Positions 13,893 through 21,861 of a stretch of 22,867 bases of DNA are shown in pieces. This DNA comes from DASSKO01 sp035690425 (lineage in GTDB: Bacteria; Actinomycetota; Actinomycetes; Propionibacteriales; Nocardioidaceae), in the NCBI GenBank assembly GCA_035690425.1, contig DASSKO010000040.1, positions 1 through 22,867 of the forward strand, given 5' to 3'. The notes beneath the pieces were generated by a model that was not told the DNA's origin, did not search any database, and was given only the letters and a program-made list of their open reading frames with translations. Numbering within the stretch: the stretch's first letter is position 1; each line of letters opens with the position of its first letter. The position numbers were made by a program, and so were the translations under genes.

Positions 13893-15833
13893 TCAGACCT
13901 CCACCTTGACCAGCTTCGACATCGCCCAACCGCCCAGGCCGAGGAGCACGAGCGCCGCGGCGGACAGCACCCAGCCGAGGGTCGTGGTGTACATCGGGCG
14001 CAGGTAGTCCGGACGGACCAGTGCCAGATAGAGCACCATGCCCACCGGCATCGACCCGAGGATCCAGGCCGAGAGGCGGCCCTCTGCGGACAGCGTCTTC
14101 ACCTGCCGGCGCAGATACTCCCGCTCGCGTAGCGTCCCGGCGACCGTGTTGAGCAGCTCGGCGAGGTTTCCGCCGACCTCCCGCTGGATGCGCATCGCAA
14201 TCACCGCCCAGTGGAAGTCCTGGCTGTCCATCCGGTCCGCGATGGCGTCGAGCGCGTCCTCCATGTCGACGCCGAGACGCTGCTCCACCAGGGCGCGGCG
14301 CATCTCGCCCGCCATCGGTTCGCTGCCCTCGCGCACGACCGTGTCGACGGCCTGCGGCAGGGACAGTCCCGCCGACAGGCCCCCGGAGATCAGCTGCAGC
14401 GTTTCGGGCAGTTGGCCGTTGAAGGCAGCCAGGCGGCGGCTGCGCTTGAGTCCGAGGTAGAACCACGGGCCGACCGCTCCCAGGAGCAGGAACAGGACCA
14501 TCAGCGGGCTGCCGCCGAGCAGGAGACCGACGAGCCCGGCGCCGACGGCCACCCCGACGTGGAGCAGCAGCCACTCGGCGGCGTTCAAGGCCATGCCGGC
14601 GGCCGTCAGCCGTGCCGACAGCGTTGACTCGAACCCCCGCTTGACCACGACGTCGGCGACTGCGATCGCCGCCTGGCGCATGCCGGGGAAGGACAGGGCA
14701 GACACAGCGGGCGCGGTGGCGGCGGCGGCGCCGCCCTGTGCGTGCCGCGCGTAGTGCTGCATCTGCCGTTGCGCGAGGCTCTGCTGCGGACGCCGCCGAC
14801 CCGGCAACAGCATCGCGAGGATGGCGCCGGCTCCGGCCGTGAGCGCACCCGCGCCGAGCCACAGTCCGCGCTCGCCGACCAGCGGCGCCGGCGCCGTCAC
14901 GGCCTGCGGCATCGGGACGGTGGCAGCCTGTGGGGTGGCGTCGGAGGGCGGCTGCGTGGCCGCCAGGCTGATGAACGCCGAGTCGGCGTACGTATGACCG
15001 CCAGCCGATACGGTGACGGCCACGTCGGCGTCCCCGTCGACCGTGTCCGGTGTCTTGAACCGCACCTGAAACTGCTGCGCCAGCGCATCGGCCTCTGCGG
15101 TGAACACCCGCGCCAACGACTCCGGGTTGTCGGCGGCGATGATGCTGCCGCCCGCGGCGCCGGAGATCTCGGCCAGCTTGGCCCGATCGGCCGCCGACTG
15201 CTGGAGCGCGACGACGTCGACCTTGACCTCTGCCTGCTGGGAGGCGGCGATCGGAGCCGACAGCGCGGTGCCGGAGATGTCGGCGCCGTCGGACAGCACC
15301 AGCACACTGCGTGCACCGCCCCGGCCGGCGACGGACACCGCCTCGGTGATCCCGTCGTACAGGCGCGTTCCTCGTGACAGCCCGAGCCCGTCGATCTCGG
15401 TCTCGACGGCCGAGTGGTCGGTGGTGGGTTCAGATACCGTCACAACCTCCCCGGCGAAGGTGACCAGACCGACGCGTAGATCGGCCGGTGCGCTGTCGAG
15501 GAAGGCCGAAGTAGCCTGTTTCGCGGCCGCGAAGCGAGTGCCGCGCATGCTCATGCTGGTGTCGAGCGCGAGAACAGTCGTGCGCGAGACGGCGCCGGCA
15601 TCGGCCATTTCCGCCGTAGCCTCGACCGGTTGGCCGTCGACGGTGACGCTGAGGCTGCCCAGGTCGGGGGAGGAGCCCGCAGGCAGGTCGGCCACCGACA
15701 CCAGCATCGTGACGGACCCGTCGGGCGCGGGCTCGACGAAGTCGATCTCTGCTCCCCCAGCCGCCGACGCGGCACCGGGAGCAGAGAGCAGCCAGATCAT
15801 CGCGGCCGGCAGCAGCAGCCGTCGTAGCCTCAT
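13893..15833 (-). CDS. tadB: TadB-like platform protein with N-terminal secreted VWA domain
   Basis: A 646-residue fusion. A signal peptide (MRLRRLLLPAAMIWLLSAPG, likely cut near ASA-AGG) leads a von Willebrand A domain (about 82-265) with an intact MIDAS: D91-x-S93-x-S95 in LALDTSMSM, T156 in SRGTRLYDG and D182 in VLSDGADISG. A further beta-type region and Pro/Ala linker lead to a membrane helix (about 322-344), then the TadB part: paired helices (about 420-460), the F domain with LPETLQLISGGLSAGLSLPQ and REVGGNLAELLNTVAGTLRE, and terminal helices. The VWA domain would lie outside the cell and the F domain inside. The start at 15833 overlaps the tadA stop (ATGA) and begins exactly at the signal peptide. 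VWA domains usually bind proteins through a metal ion; the partner, perhaps the pilus or a host surface, is unknown. Confidence 0.9.
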   Translation of the reverse strand: MRLRRLLLPAAMIWLLSAPGAASAAGGAEIDFVEPAPDGSVTMLVSVADLPAGSSPDLGSLSVTVDGQPVEATAEMADAGAVSRTTVLALDTSMSMRGTRFAAAKQATSAFLDSAPADLRVGLVTFAGEVVTVSEPTTDHSAVETEIDGLGLSRGTRLYDGITEAVSVAGRGGARSVLVLSDGADISGTALSAPIAASQQAEVKVDVVALQQSAADRAKLAEISGAAGGSIIAADNPESLARVFTAEADALAQQFQVRFKTPDTVDGDADVAVTVSAGGHTYADSAFISLAATQPPSDATPQAATVPMPQAVTAPAPLVGERGLWLGAGALTAGAGAILAMLLPGRRRPQQSLAQRQMQHYARHAQGGAAAATAPAVSALSFPGMRQAAIAVADVVVKRGFESTLSARLTAAGMALNAAEWLLLHVGVAVGAGLVGLLLGGSPLMVLFLLLGAVGPWFYLGLKRSRRLAAFNGQLPETLQLISGGLSAGLSLPQAVDTVVREGSEPMAGEMRRALVEQRLGVDMEDALDAIADRMDSQDFHWAVIAMRIQREVGGNLAELLNTVAGTLREREYLRRQVKTLSAEGRLSAWILGSMPVGMVLYLALVRPDYLRPMYTTTLGWVLSAAALVLLGLGGWAMSKLVKVEV

Positions 15834-17224
15834 CGGCGGACAAGCCCGTCCGAGGCGAAGATCAAGGGATCGACCGTGACACCATGGTCGGCCAGCTTGG
15901 TCAGGAACCGCGGACGCAGACCGGTGGGGCGAAGACACCCGATCGATCGTCCGGACTCGTCGTAGCCGGCCGAGTAGTCGTACACGAAGAGGTCCTGCAG
16001 CGTGATGATGTCACCCTCCATGCCCACGACCTCGGTGACATAGGTGATCCGGCGGGTGCCGTCCTTGAGGCGGGTCTGCTGGATTACCAGATCGATGGCA
16101 CTGGACATCTGCTCGCGGATGGCCCGGATCGGCAGGTCCATCCCGGCCATCATCACCATGGTCTCCACCCGCGACAGCGCATCGCGGGGGGTGTTGGCGT
16201 GCGCAGTGGAGATCGAGCCGTCGTGGCCGGTGTTCATCGCCTGGAGCATGTCGAGGGCCGCCGCGTCACGGATCTCACCGACGACGATGCGGTCCGGGCG
16301 CATCCGCAGCGAGTTGCGCACGAGGTCGCGGATGTTCACCGCGCCCTTGCCCTCGATGTTGGCGGGCCGCGACTCCAGTCGGACCAGATGGTCCTGGTGC
16401 AGACGCAGTTCGGCGGCGTCCTCGATCGTGACGATGCGCTCGTCACTGGGAATCCAGGAGGAGAGCACGTTGAGGGTGGTGGTCTTGCCCGCGCCGGTGC
16501 CGCCGGACACGAGGATGTTGAGCCGGCCGCGCACGCACTGCTCGAGCAGGGCGGCCACCGCGGGCGTGAACGTGCCGAAGGAGATCAGGTCTGCGGACAT
16601 GAACGGCTCGGCGGCGAACTTGCGAATGGTGAGCACGGAGCCGTCGAGCGCCAGCGGCGGCACGACGGCGTTGACCCGGCTGCCGTCGGGGAGCCGGGCG
16701 TCGACCATCGGGCTCGACTCGTCCACCCGGCGGCCGACCCGGGCCACGATCTTGTCGATCGTGCGACGCAGGTGTGCCTCGTTGCCGAACGCCGCGTCGA
16801 CCCGGGCGAGCTTGCCTCCGCGCTCGATCCAGATGTCGTGCGCGTTGTTGACCATGACCTCGGTGACGTCCGGATCGCGCAGGAACGGTTCGAGCGGGCC
16901 GTAGCCGAGGATGTCGTCCGCGATCTCCTGAGCCAGCCGGGTGCGCTCGGCCATAGGCACCGGCCGGTCGTCCTGGGCGAACGCGTTCTGCAGGCACACC
17001 CGCACCTGCTGCTCGAGGTCGCTCGGGCTCATGTTGGCGTCGTAAAGCTTCGGCCCCAACGACTCGACCAGCTCCGCGTGCACCTTGCGCTTGAGGTCGC
17101 TGAACGGGTCGCTGCTCTGCCGGGTGGAACGGCGGGCGGTGCTGTTGGTCTGCGCGGTGTCCACCTGCTGGGTGTCGCCCCCGCGCTCGCGCTGGGCCCT
17201 GGCCAGCCGGTCGGTCAGGCTCAT
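15830..17224 (-). CDS. tadA: TadA/CpaF secretion ATPase
   Basis: A 464-residue hexameric-type secretion ATPase of the TadA/CpaF branch. Residues 40-130 form the N-terminal helical region and DILGYGPLEPFLRDPDVTEV motif; Walker A GGTGAGKTT lies at 241-249 in LVSGGTGAGKTTTLNVLSSW; the Asp box is around TIEDAAELRL; Walker B is RPDRIVVGEIRD (311-320); and the His box region contains TGHDGSISTAHANTP. It hydrolyses ATP in the cytoplasm to drive Flp pilin assembly through TadB/TadC. The ATG at 17222-17224 shares one base with the tadZ TGA (TGATG). A GTG seven codons upstream, inside tadZ, is an alternative start. Confidence 0.96.
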   Translation of the reverse strand: MSLTDRLARAQRERGGDTQQVDTAQTNSTARRSTRQSSDPFSDLKRKVHAELVESLGPKLYDANMSPSDLEQQVRVCLQNAFAQDDRPVPMAERTRLAQEIADDILGYGPLEPFLRDPDVTEVMVNNAHDIWIERGGKLARVDAAFGNEAHLRRTIDKIVARVGRRVDESSPMVDARLPDGSRVNAVVPPLALDGSVLTIRKFAAEPFMSADLISFGTFTPAVAALLEQCVRGRLNILVSGGTGAGKTTTLNVLSSWIPSDERIVTIEDAAELRLHQDHLVRLESRPANIEGKGAVNIRDLVRNSLRMRPDRIVVGEIRDAAALDMLQAMNTGHDGSISTAHANTPRDALSRVETMVMMAGMDLPIRAIREQMSSAIDLVIQQTRLKDGTRRITYVTEVVGMEGDIITLQDLFVYDYSAGYDESGRSIGCLRPTGLRPRFLTKLADHGVTVDPLIFASDGLVRR

Positions 17225-18429
17225 CAGCCACGCACCTTCCGCCACAGCGAGCCACGGCGAGGCTCCGCGCCACCGGCTGCCACACCGGCTGCCACGCCGG
17301 CTGCCGGTCCTGCTCCGTCGGTGGTGACCAGTTGCCTCGCCAGCTGACGGATGGCCAGGCTCACCGGGTGCTTGGGGACCGCGCGCACGATCGGCTCGCC
17401 CTTGTTGACCGAGGCGGGTACGTCGCGGCTTGAGGGGATGGCAGCGGTGATGTCGAGCTTCAGTGTCTTCTCGACCTCGTCGACGCTCAGGCCCACCTTC
17501 GAGTCGGCGCGGTTGAGCACGAGCCGCCAGCGTGCGCGGGGGACGTTGAGCAGGTCGAGGGTGTCGGATGCGAGCTTCAGGCTCTTCAGCGCCGGGATGT
17601 CCAAGGTGCCGATGAGGACCACGAGATCGCTGTGGTCGAATGCCTGCAGGGCAAAGTCGTCGAAGCTGCCGGAGGTGTCGATTACCACGATGTCGAACAT
17701 CGTGACGAGCACGTCGATCGCTCGGCCGACCGTCTCGACGGAGACGACCTCCATCGCCTGTGGCTGCAGAGGTGCCGCCAACACGGACAGGCCGGGGGAG
17801 TGCTCGGTGAGCACTGGCTGGAGGGACGCGACATCGAGGTGCTGCTGTCCCGCGCTGAGGTCGGCAAGGGTGTGGTTGGGGAACATCTGCAACATGATCG
17901 CCACGTCACCGCACGCGACGTCGAGGTCGACGACGCAGACGCGCTGCTGAGTCTCGTCGACCAGGGCGGTGGCGAGGTTGGTCGTCAGCGTGGACTTGCC
18001 GACGCCGCCCTTGTTGCCGAAGACCGTGAGCACCCGGCCGCGTCGTGACTGTGCCTCATCACCGGACGATTCCGCGACGGCCTGCCACAGCGCGTAGGCC
18101 CGGTGCACGCCCTCGCGGAGGCGACTGAGGTCACGATCCTCCACGACGTCGCGGATGCCGGCGCGCAGAGCCTGGGTCAAGATGGTCGTGTCGACGCGCT
18201 TGCGAACGAGGATCACGCTCAGGTTCGGACGGACGAGGCGCATCTGTTCGGCGTACTCGGCCGCGAGGTCGCTGTCGACCGACGGTCCGAGAACGACCAC
18301 GTACTCCGACGGCCGGGCCTCGATATGGCGGCGCAGCAGGTCGATGGACATCAACACGTCGGCCTGCTCACCGACGACTGGGCGAAGGATCTCGACGACA
18401 GACTGGTCGTTCTCGACGACGGTGGTCAT
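17224..18429 (-). CDS. tadZ: TadZ/CpaE-like ParA-family ATPase
   Basis: A 401-residue MinD/ParA-superfamily protein. The N-terminal 115 residues look like a degenerate receiver domain (YVVVLGPSVDSD, LSVILVRKRVD, ALRAGIRDVVEDRDL), the arrangement of TadZ/CpaE. The ATPase domain has a deviant Walker A KGGVGKST at 140-147, VVDLDVACGDVAIML, and VIDTSGSFDDFALQAFDHSD. The C-terminus is a low-complexity AAGVAAGVAAGG followed by a basic RRGSLWRKVRG tail. TadZ proteins localise the Tad machinery in the cell, often at poles. The ATG overlaps the cpaB stop by four bases and the stop overlaps the tadA start, so it is in the middle of a coupled run of genes. Confidence 0.92.
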   Translation of the reverse strand: MTTVVENDQSVVEILRPVVGEQADVLMSIDLLRRHIEARPSEYVVVLGPSVDSDLAAEYAEQMRLVRPNLSVILVRKRVDTTILTQALRAGIRDVVEDRDLSRLREGVHRAYALWQAVAESSGDEAQSRRGRVLTVFGNKGGVGKSTLTTNLATALVDETQQRVCVVDLDVACGDVAIMLQMFPNHTLADLSAGQQHLDVASLQPVLTEHSPGLSVLAAPLQPQAMEVVSVETVGRAIDVLVTMFDIVVIDTSGSFDDFALQAFDHSDLVVLIGTLDIPALKSLKLASDTLDLLNVPRARWRLVLNRADSKVGLSVDEVEKTLKLDITAAIPSSRDVPASVNKGEPIVRAVPKHPVSLAIRQLARQLVTTDGAGPAAGVAAGVAAGGAEPRRGSLWRKVRG

Positions 18430-19193
18430 TGGTTGCCCTCCGTGAAGACATTTTCTGCGGTGACGGCTGGGCCGCTGACGAGCTTCGACCGATCGGTGCG
18501 CAGGCCGAAGGACAGCTCACCGTTGCGTGCCATGAAGATGACCTTCTCCGCCTCCCGCTGGCTCACCGCGATGGTGAGGATGGCCCGGGGGATCTCCTCG
18601 ACGGTCTGCTCGCCGTCGGCGTTGGTGGTCGTCGTGGGCTGCACCGTTGAGGTGCCCACGCCGATGACCTGGACCTTGGGCAGCAGCATCCGGGTGATCG
18701 GAGGCAGCGGCGTGGTCTCGCCGTTCTCGTCCATCAGCGCCGGTTCGCCGCTGGCGAAAATCGCCACCTGCGAGCCGGGCTGGACGAAGCCCGCGACCCG
18801 AGCGGGGTCGGTGAGATCGACGCTGATCGCGATCTTGTCCTTCGGGATCGCGAGGCTGTCCTGGGAGCCGGCCTCGACGAACTTCTGCGAGATGATCTGC
18901 TCGCCGGGGAAGATGGTCCCGACCGCGACGAGGTCGGTGATGCCGTCGGTGGAGGACAGCGCCCCGGGCACCATGTCTGCCTTCGCGACGTCGATCGTGC
19001 GGACCTTCCCCGCCGACTGGGCGGCTTGCATCGTCTCGCCGGCGTCGATGACCTCGGAGGCGGCGAGCACCGCGACCCGTTCCTGTCCCTCGACGGCGCG
19101 GGCGTTGATGCCCTGGACGTACACCAGGATCATCGCCGCGCCGGCTGCCGCGATCACGACCGCGGCGATCAGCAAAGCGGTACGACGGCCCAT
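18426..19193 (-). CDS. cpaB: CpaB/RcpC-like SAF-domain pilus assembly protein
   Basis: A 255-residue protein with one N-terminal membrane helix (about 5-26, TALLIAAVVIAAAGAAMILV) and an exported part. The SAF-like region includes VLAASEVIDAGETM and VAVGTIFPGEQIISQKFV, followed by the RcpC/CpaB domain with IAISVDLTDPARVAGFVQPGSQVAIFA and a final LTIAVSQREAEKVIFMARNGELSFGLR strand set. CpaB/RcpC proteins sit at the envelope in Tad systems; in monoderm bacteria there is no secretin partner, and none is seen here. The ATG at 19191-19193 is preceded by AAGGGAG; an upstream in-frame start at 19271 gives an unlikely hydrophilic extension. It is the first gene of the pilus locus, so the promoter must lie in the 267 bases upstream. 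Confidence 0.88.
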   Translation of the reverse strand: MGRRTALLIAAVVIAAAGAAMILVYVQGINARAVEGQERVAVLAASEVIDAGETMQAAQSAGKVRTIDVAKADMVPGALSSTDGITDLVAVGTIFPGEQIISQKFVEAGSQDSLAIPKDKIAISVDLTDPARVAGFVQPGSQVAIFASGEPALMDENGETTPLPPITRMLLPKVQVIGVGTSTVQPTTTTNADGEQTVEEIPRAILTIAVSQREAEKVIFMARNGELSFGLRTDRSKLVSGPAVTAENVFTEGNQ

Positions 19194-19460
19194 GCTCACG
19201 GCTCCCTTGTGCCAAGACGCTTTGGCGTGTATTACGTGCAGGTCGTCACCTCGGCCGTGAGTCGGGATCACCCGATTGGTGCCTCCCGGATACCCCAGCG
19301 AGGTGACTTACCGTGTCTAATCGGTGCACACGGAGTGGTCAGAGAGAAAGATAAGCGGAGAGTAAGGCAAAATCTGGGCGATTGGACGGCGAACTGCCCG
19401 CTTGGGCCACCCGCGCACCCGGACGGAAGTCTGGGCATAGCACGTTGGGACTATGCGCGG
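19194..19460 (-). promoter_or_regulatory. Upstream region of the pilus locus with inverted repeat and AT-richer patch
   Basis: No gene is visible in these 267 bases. They hold a perfect inverted repeat CCGTGT-n11-ACACGG (19311-19333), a lower-GC, purine-rich (plus strand) patch at about 19340-19385, and a TAATAC sequence on the minus strand (19229-19234) that could be a -10 element about 35 bases before the cpaB ATG. No matching -35 is obvious, so the exact promoter is not assigned. Confidence 0.4.
19435..19456 (-). terminator. Weak hairpin after the acyl-CoA ligase gene
   Basis: GCATAG and CTATGC form a perfect 6-bp stem with a ten-base loop, starting four bases after the acyl-CoA ligase stop on the minus strand. 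No U-run follows. It may limit read-through from the ligase gene into the pilus locus, which has the same orientation. Confidence 0.35.
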
Positions 19461-21248
19461 TCAGGTGTAGAGGCCTTCGATCTCGTCGGCGAACTCACGC
19501 GCGACGGCGCTGCGCCGGACCTTCATCGTCGGCGTGAGCTGCCCGGCCTCCTCGGACCAGTCCTCGGCCAGGATGGCCACCTTGCGCACGGCCTCGGCCC
19601 GCGAGACACCGTGGTTCGCGCGGTCGACGGCGGACTGCACCTCCGCGACCAGGTCAGGGTCGTCGCGCAGGTCGGCGGCCGTGCGGCCGTCCTTGCCGTG
19701 CCGGTCGGCCCAGGCCGCCAGCGGCTCCGGGTCGAGCGTCACGAGCGCTCCCACGAACGGCTTTGCCTCGCCCACGACGATGCACTGGCTCACCAGCGGA
19801 TGAGTGCGGATGGCATCCTCCAGCGGCGCCGGCGCGACGCTCTTGCCGCCGGCGGTGACGACGATCTCCTTCTTGCGACCGGTGATCCGCAGGAAGCCGT
19901 CGTCGTCGAGCCGGCCCAGGTCGCCGGTGCGGAACCAGCCGTCGCTGGTCAGCGCCTCGGCCGTGGCCCGCTCGTTGCGCCAGTAGCCGCGAAACACCTG
20001 CCCACCGGTGACCAGCACCTCGCCGTCGTCGGCCACGCGCACCGCTGCTCCCTGCAGCGGCCGGCCCACCGACCCGATCCGGTGGGCGCCCGGCAGGTTC
20101 ACCGTCACTGCGGCCGTGGTCTCGGTCAGGCCATAGCCCTCCAGCACCTGCACGCCGACGCCACGCAGAAAGTGGGACAGCCGCTGATCCAGTGGTGCTC
20201 CGCCGGACACGGCGTACTCGATCCGGCCGCCGAGAGCCCCGCGCAGCGGGGCGTAGACGCACCGGTCGAACAACCGGTGCCGCAACCGCAGCGGCAACCC
20301 GACCTTGCCAGCGTCGAGAGCCTCGCTGTAGGCGACCGCTGTGGCCGTCGCGGCGTCGAAGACCTTGGCCTTCCCTCTCCCCGCCCCCCGTGCCTGCTGT
20401 GCCGCGGAGTCGAAGATCCTCTCCCACACGCGGGGGACACTGAGCAGGAAGGTCGGCTGGAAGGCGGCGAGGTCGTCGAGTAGGTGTGACACGCCGGCTG
20501 AGTGGCCGAGCCGCACTCGCGACCTGACGCAGCCGACCTGAACCACCCGTGCGAACACGTGCGCCAACGGCAGGAAGAGCAGCGTCGACGCGTCTTGGTC
20601 CGCGTCGAAGAGCTCGCCGAGCTCGTCGACCGCGACACCCAGCTCGTGCAGGAAGTTGCCGTGCGTCAGCGCGCATCCCTTCGGGCGGCCCGTCGTGCCC
20701 GAGGTGTAGACCACCGTCGCCAGCGAGTCAGGCGCCACGGTCGCCCGGCGCTCCTCGAGCTCCGCGTCAGATACGCCGGCGCCGAGCGTCGTCAAGGTCG
20801 CGACCGCACCGTCGTCGAGCTGCCACACATGCTCCGGTGCGCCGGACGCGGTGACCCGCTCCCGGTGCGCGGCCGTCTCCGCTACCGCGGCGACTGGCGC
20901 GGAGTCCGTGATGATCCAGGCGATCTGGTCAGCCGACGACGTCTCGAACACGGGCACCGTCACCGCCCCGGCCCACCAGATCGCGTAGTCCACCAACGTC
21001 CACTCATATCGGGTCTTCGAGATGAGCAGCACCCGGTCGCCGGCCCGCACGCCCGCGGCGAGGAGTCCCTTCGCCACCTGGGTGACCTCGACGCGGAACT
21101 GCTCGGCGGTGACGTCGACCCAGTGCTCACCGACGCGTCGGCTGAACAGCGTGGTCTGTGGCACCTCGACCGCCGCGGAGATGACGTCGTCGGTGAGGCT
21201 GCCGCCGGTCGGGACGGTGACACGCAGCGGGCTCGCGTACTCGCGCAA
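19461..21248 (-). CDS. fadD15: Long-chain acyl-CoA ligase, FadD15-like (AMP-binding)
   Basis: A 595-residue ANL-superfamily enzyme that activates fatty acids to acyl-AMP and then acyl-CoA. The P-loop YTSGTTGRPKG lies at 181-191; later motifs are EGYGLTETTAAVTVN, GWFRTGDLG, RITGRKKEIVVTAGGKSVAP and a C-terminal LTPTMKVRR with the probable catalytic lysine. The start is a TTG at 21246-21248: it gives the (M)REYASPLRV N-terminus typical of this subfamily and has GGAGG eight bases upstream, whereas the frame above it codes Arg/Cys-rich sequence with no resemblance. The name follows M. tuberculosis Rv2187 by motif and neighbourhood; chain-length preference cannot be read from the sequence. It is divergent from the SRPBCC gene. 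Confidence 0.92.
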   Translation of the reverse strand: MREYASPLRVTVPTGGSLTDDVISAAVEVPQTTLFSRRVGEHWVDVTAEQFRVEVTQVAKGLLAAGVRAGDRVLLISKTRYEWTLVDYAIWWAGAVTVPVFETSSADQIAWIITDSAPVAAVAETAAHRERVTASGAPEHVWQLDDGAVATLTTLGAGVSDAELEERRATVAPDSLATVVYTSGTTGRPKGCALTHGNFLHELGVAVDELGELFDADQDASTLLFLPLAHVFARVVQVGCVRSRVRLGHSAGVSHLLDDLAAFQPTFLLSVPRVWERIFDSAAQQARGAGRGKAKVFDAATATAVAYSEALDAGKVGLPLRLRHRLFDRCVYAPLRGALGGRIEYAVSGGAPLDQRLSHFLRGVGVQVLEGYGLTETTAAVTVNLPGAHRIGSVGRPLQGAAVRVADDGEVLVTGGQVFRGYWRNERATAEALTSDGWFRTGDLGRLDDDGFLRITGRKKEIVVTAGGKSVAPAPLEDAIRTHPLVSQCIVVGEAKPFVGALVTLDPEPLAAWADRHGKDGRTAADLRDDPDLVAEVQSAVDRANHGVSRAEAVRKVAILAEDWSEEAGQLTPTMKVRRSAVAREFADEIEGLYT

Positions 21249-21256
21249 CGAACAGA

Positions 21257-21261
21257 CCTCC
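21257..21261 (-). promoter_or_regulatory. Ribosome binding site that fixes a TTG start
   Basis: GGAGG on the minus strand with an eight-base spacer to TTG at 21248. No ATG or GTG lies in frame at a suitable distance, so this site decides the start of the acyl-CoA ligase. Confidence 0.75.
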
Positions 21262-21361
21262 GTGCCGGACAGACGACATACCGTCGGGACCTTACCTTCA
21301 CGGTGGACGGATAGGCTCTGCCGCAGCAGCGTCGAAGGGCAGACCGGCAAGGGAGCGGCAC

Positions 21362-21811
21362 ATGGCTGAACGCACCTCGTCCTGCATCCACATCGCCGCC
21401 GACGCGGCGAGGGTGATGGCAGTGATCGCCGACTTCGCGTCCTATCCGGACTGGGCAACCGGGGTCAAAGCCGCACAGGTGCTTGCCCAGGGAGCTGGCG
21501 GCCGTGCCGACCGCGTGCGGTTCGACCTCAACGCGCCTCCGATCAAGGACACCTACACGCTCGACTACACCTGGCGCGATGACATCGAGGTCCGCTGGAG
21601 CCTGGTCGAGGCCAGCGTCCTCGAGGCGATGGACGGCGCCTACGTCCTGCGCGATGACGGCCACGGCACCGATGTGACATACCAGCTCGCGGTCGACGTG
21701 GCCATCCCGATGATCGGGCTGCTCAAGCGCAAGGCCGAGAAGGTCGTCATCGACGCCGCGCTCAAGGGGCTGAAGCAACGCGTGGAGTCCGCGGAGCTGA
21801 GCGGCAGGTAA
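21362..21811 (+). CDS. SRPBCC (START/polyketide cyclase-like) lipid-binding-fold protein
   Basis: A 149-residue helix-grip protein. It starts MAERTSSCIHIAADAARVMAVIADFASYPDW, the usual beta strand plus helix and (F/Y)PxW turn of SRPBCC proteins, continues with antiparallel strands (DRVRFDLNAPPIKDTYTLDY, DIEVRWSLVEASVLEAMDGAYVL, GTDVTYQLAVDVAIPM) and ends in the long helix KRKAEKVVIDAALKGLKQRVE that closes the cavity. It probably binds a hydrophobic ligand; no catalytic residues are evident. The ATG has GGGAG seven bases upstream. It lies next to the divergent acyl-CoA ligase as Rv2185c lies near fadD15, so a link to fatty acyl metabolism is possible but inferred. The glucokinase gene follows after 50 bases. 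Confidence 0.87.
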   Translation: MAERTSSCIHIAADAARVMAVIADFASYPDWATGVKAAQVLAQGAGGRADRVRFDLNAPPIKDTYTLDYTWRDDIEVRWSLVEASVLEAMDGAYVLRDDGHGTDVTYQLAVDVAIPMIGLLKRKAEKVVIDAALKGLKQRVESAELSGR

Positions 21812-21861
21812 CCCGGCCACCGCAGGACAACCGTGACAACGACGAGGAAGGCGGCATCTGC

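Noticed and set aside
12955..14862. 636-codon upstream extension of the histidine kinase frame
   Set aside because: It runs through tadC and tadB in a different frame with Arg/Gly-rich sequence; the kinase start at 12954 is supported by the ATGA overlap.
15884..17347. Plus-strand 487-codon open frame opposite tadA
   Set aside because: Shadow of tadA; rich in His/Arg/Gly/Val with no domain, while tadA is unmistakable.
19340..19385. Purine-rich AT-richer patch as a possible small RNA gene
   Set aside because: No stable hairpin with a terminator is visible in it; it is better described as part of the pilus upstream region.
19026..20483. Plus-strand 485-codon open frame across the cpaB upstream region and the acyl-CoA ligase
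   Set aside because: Low-information composition, opposite two well-supported genes, and no ribosome binding site.
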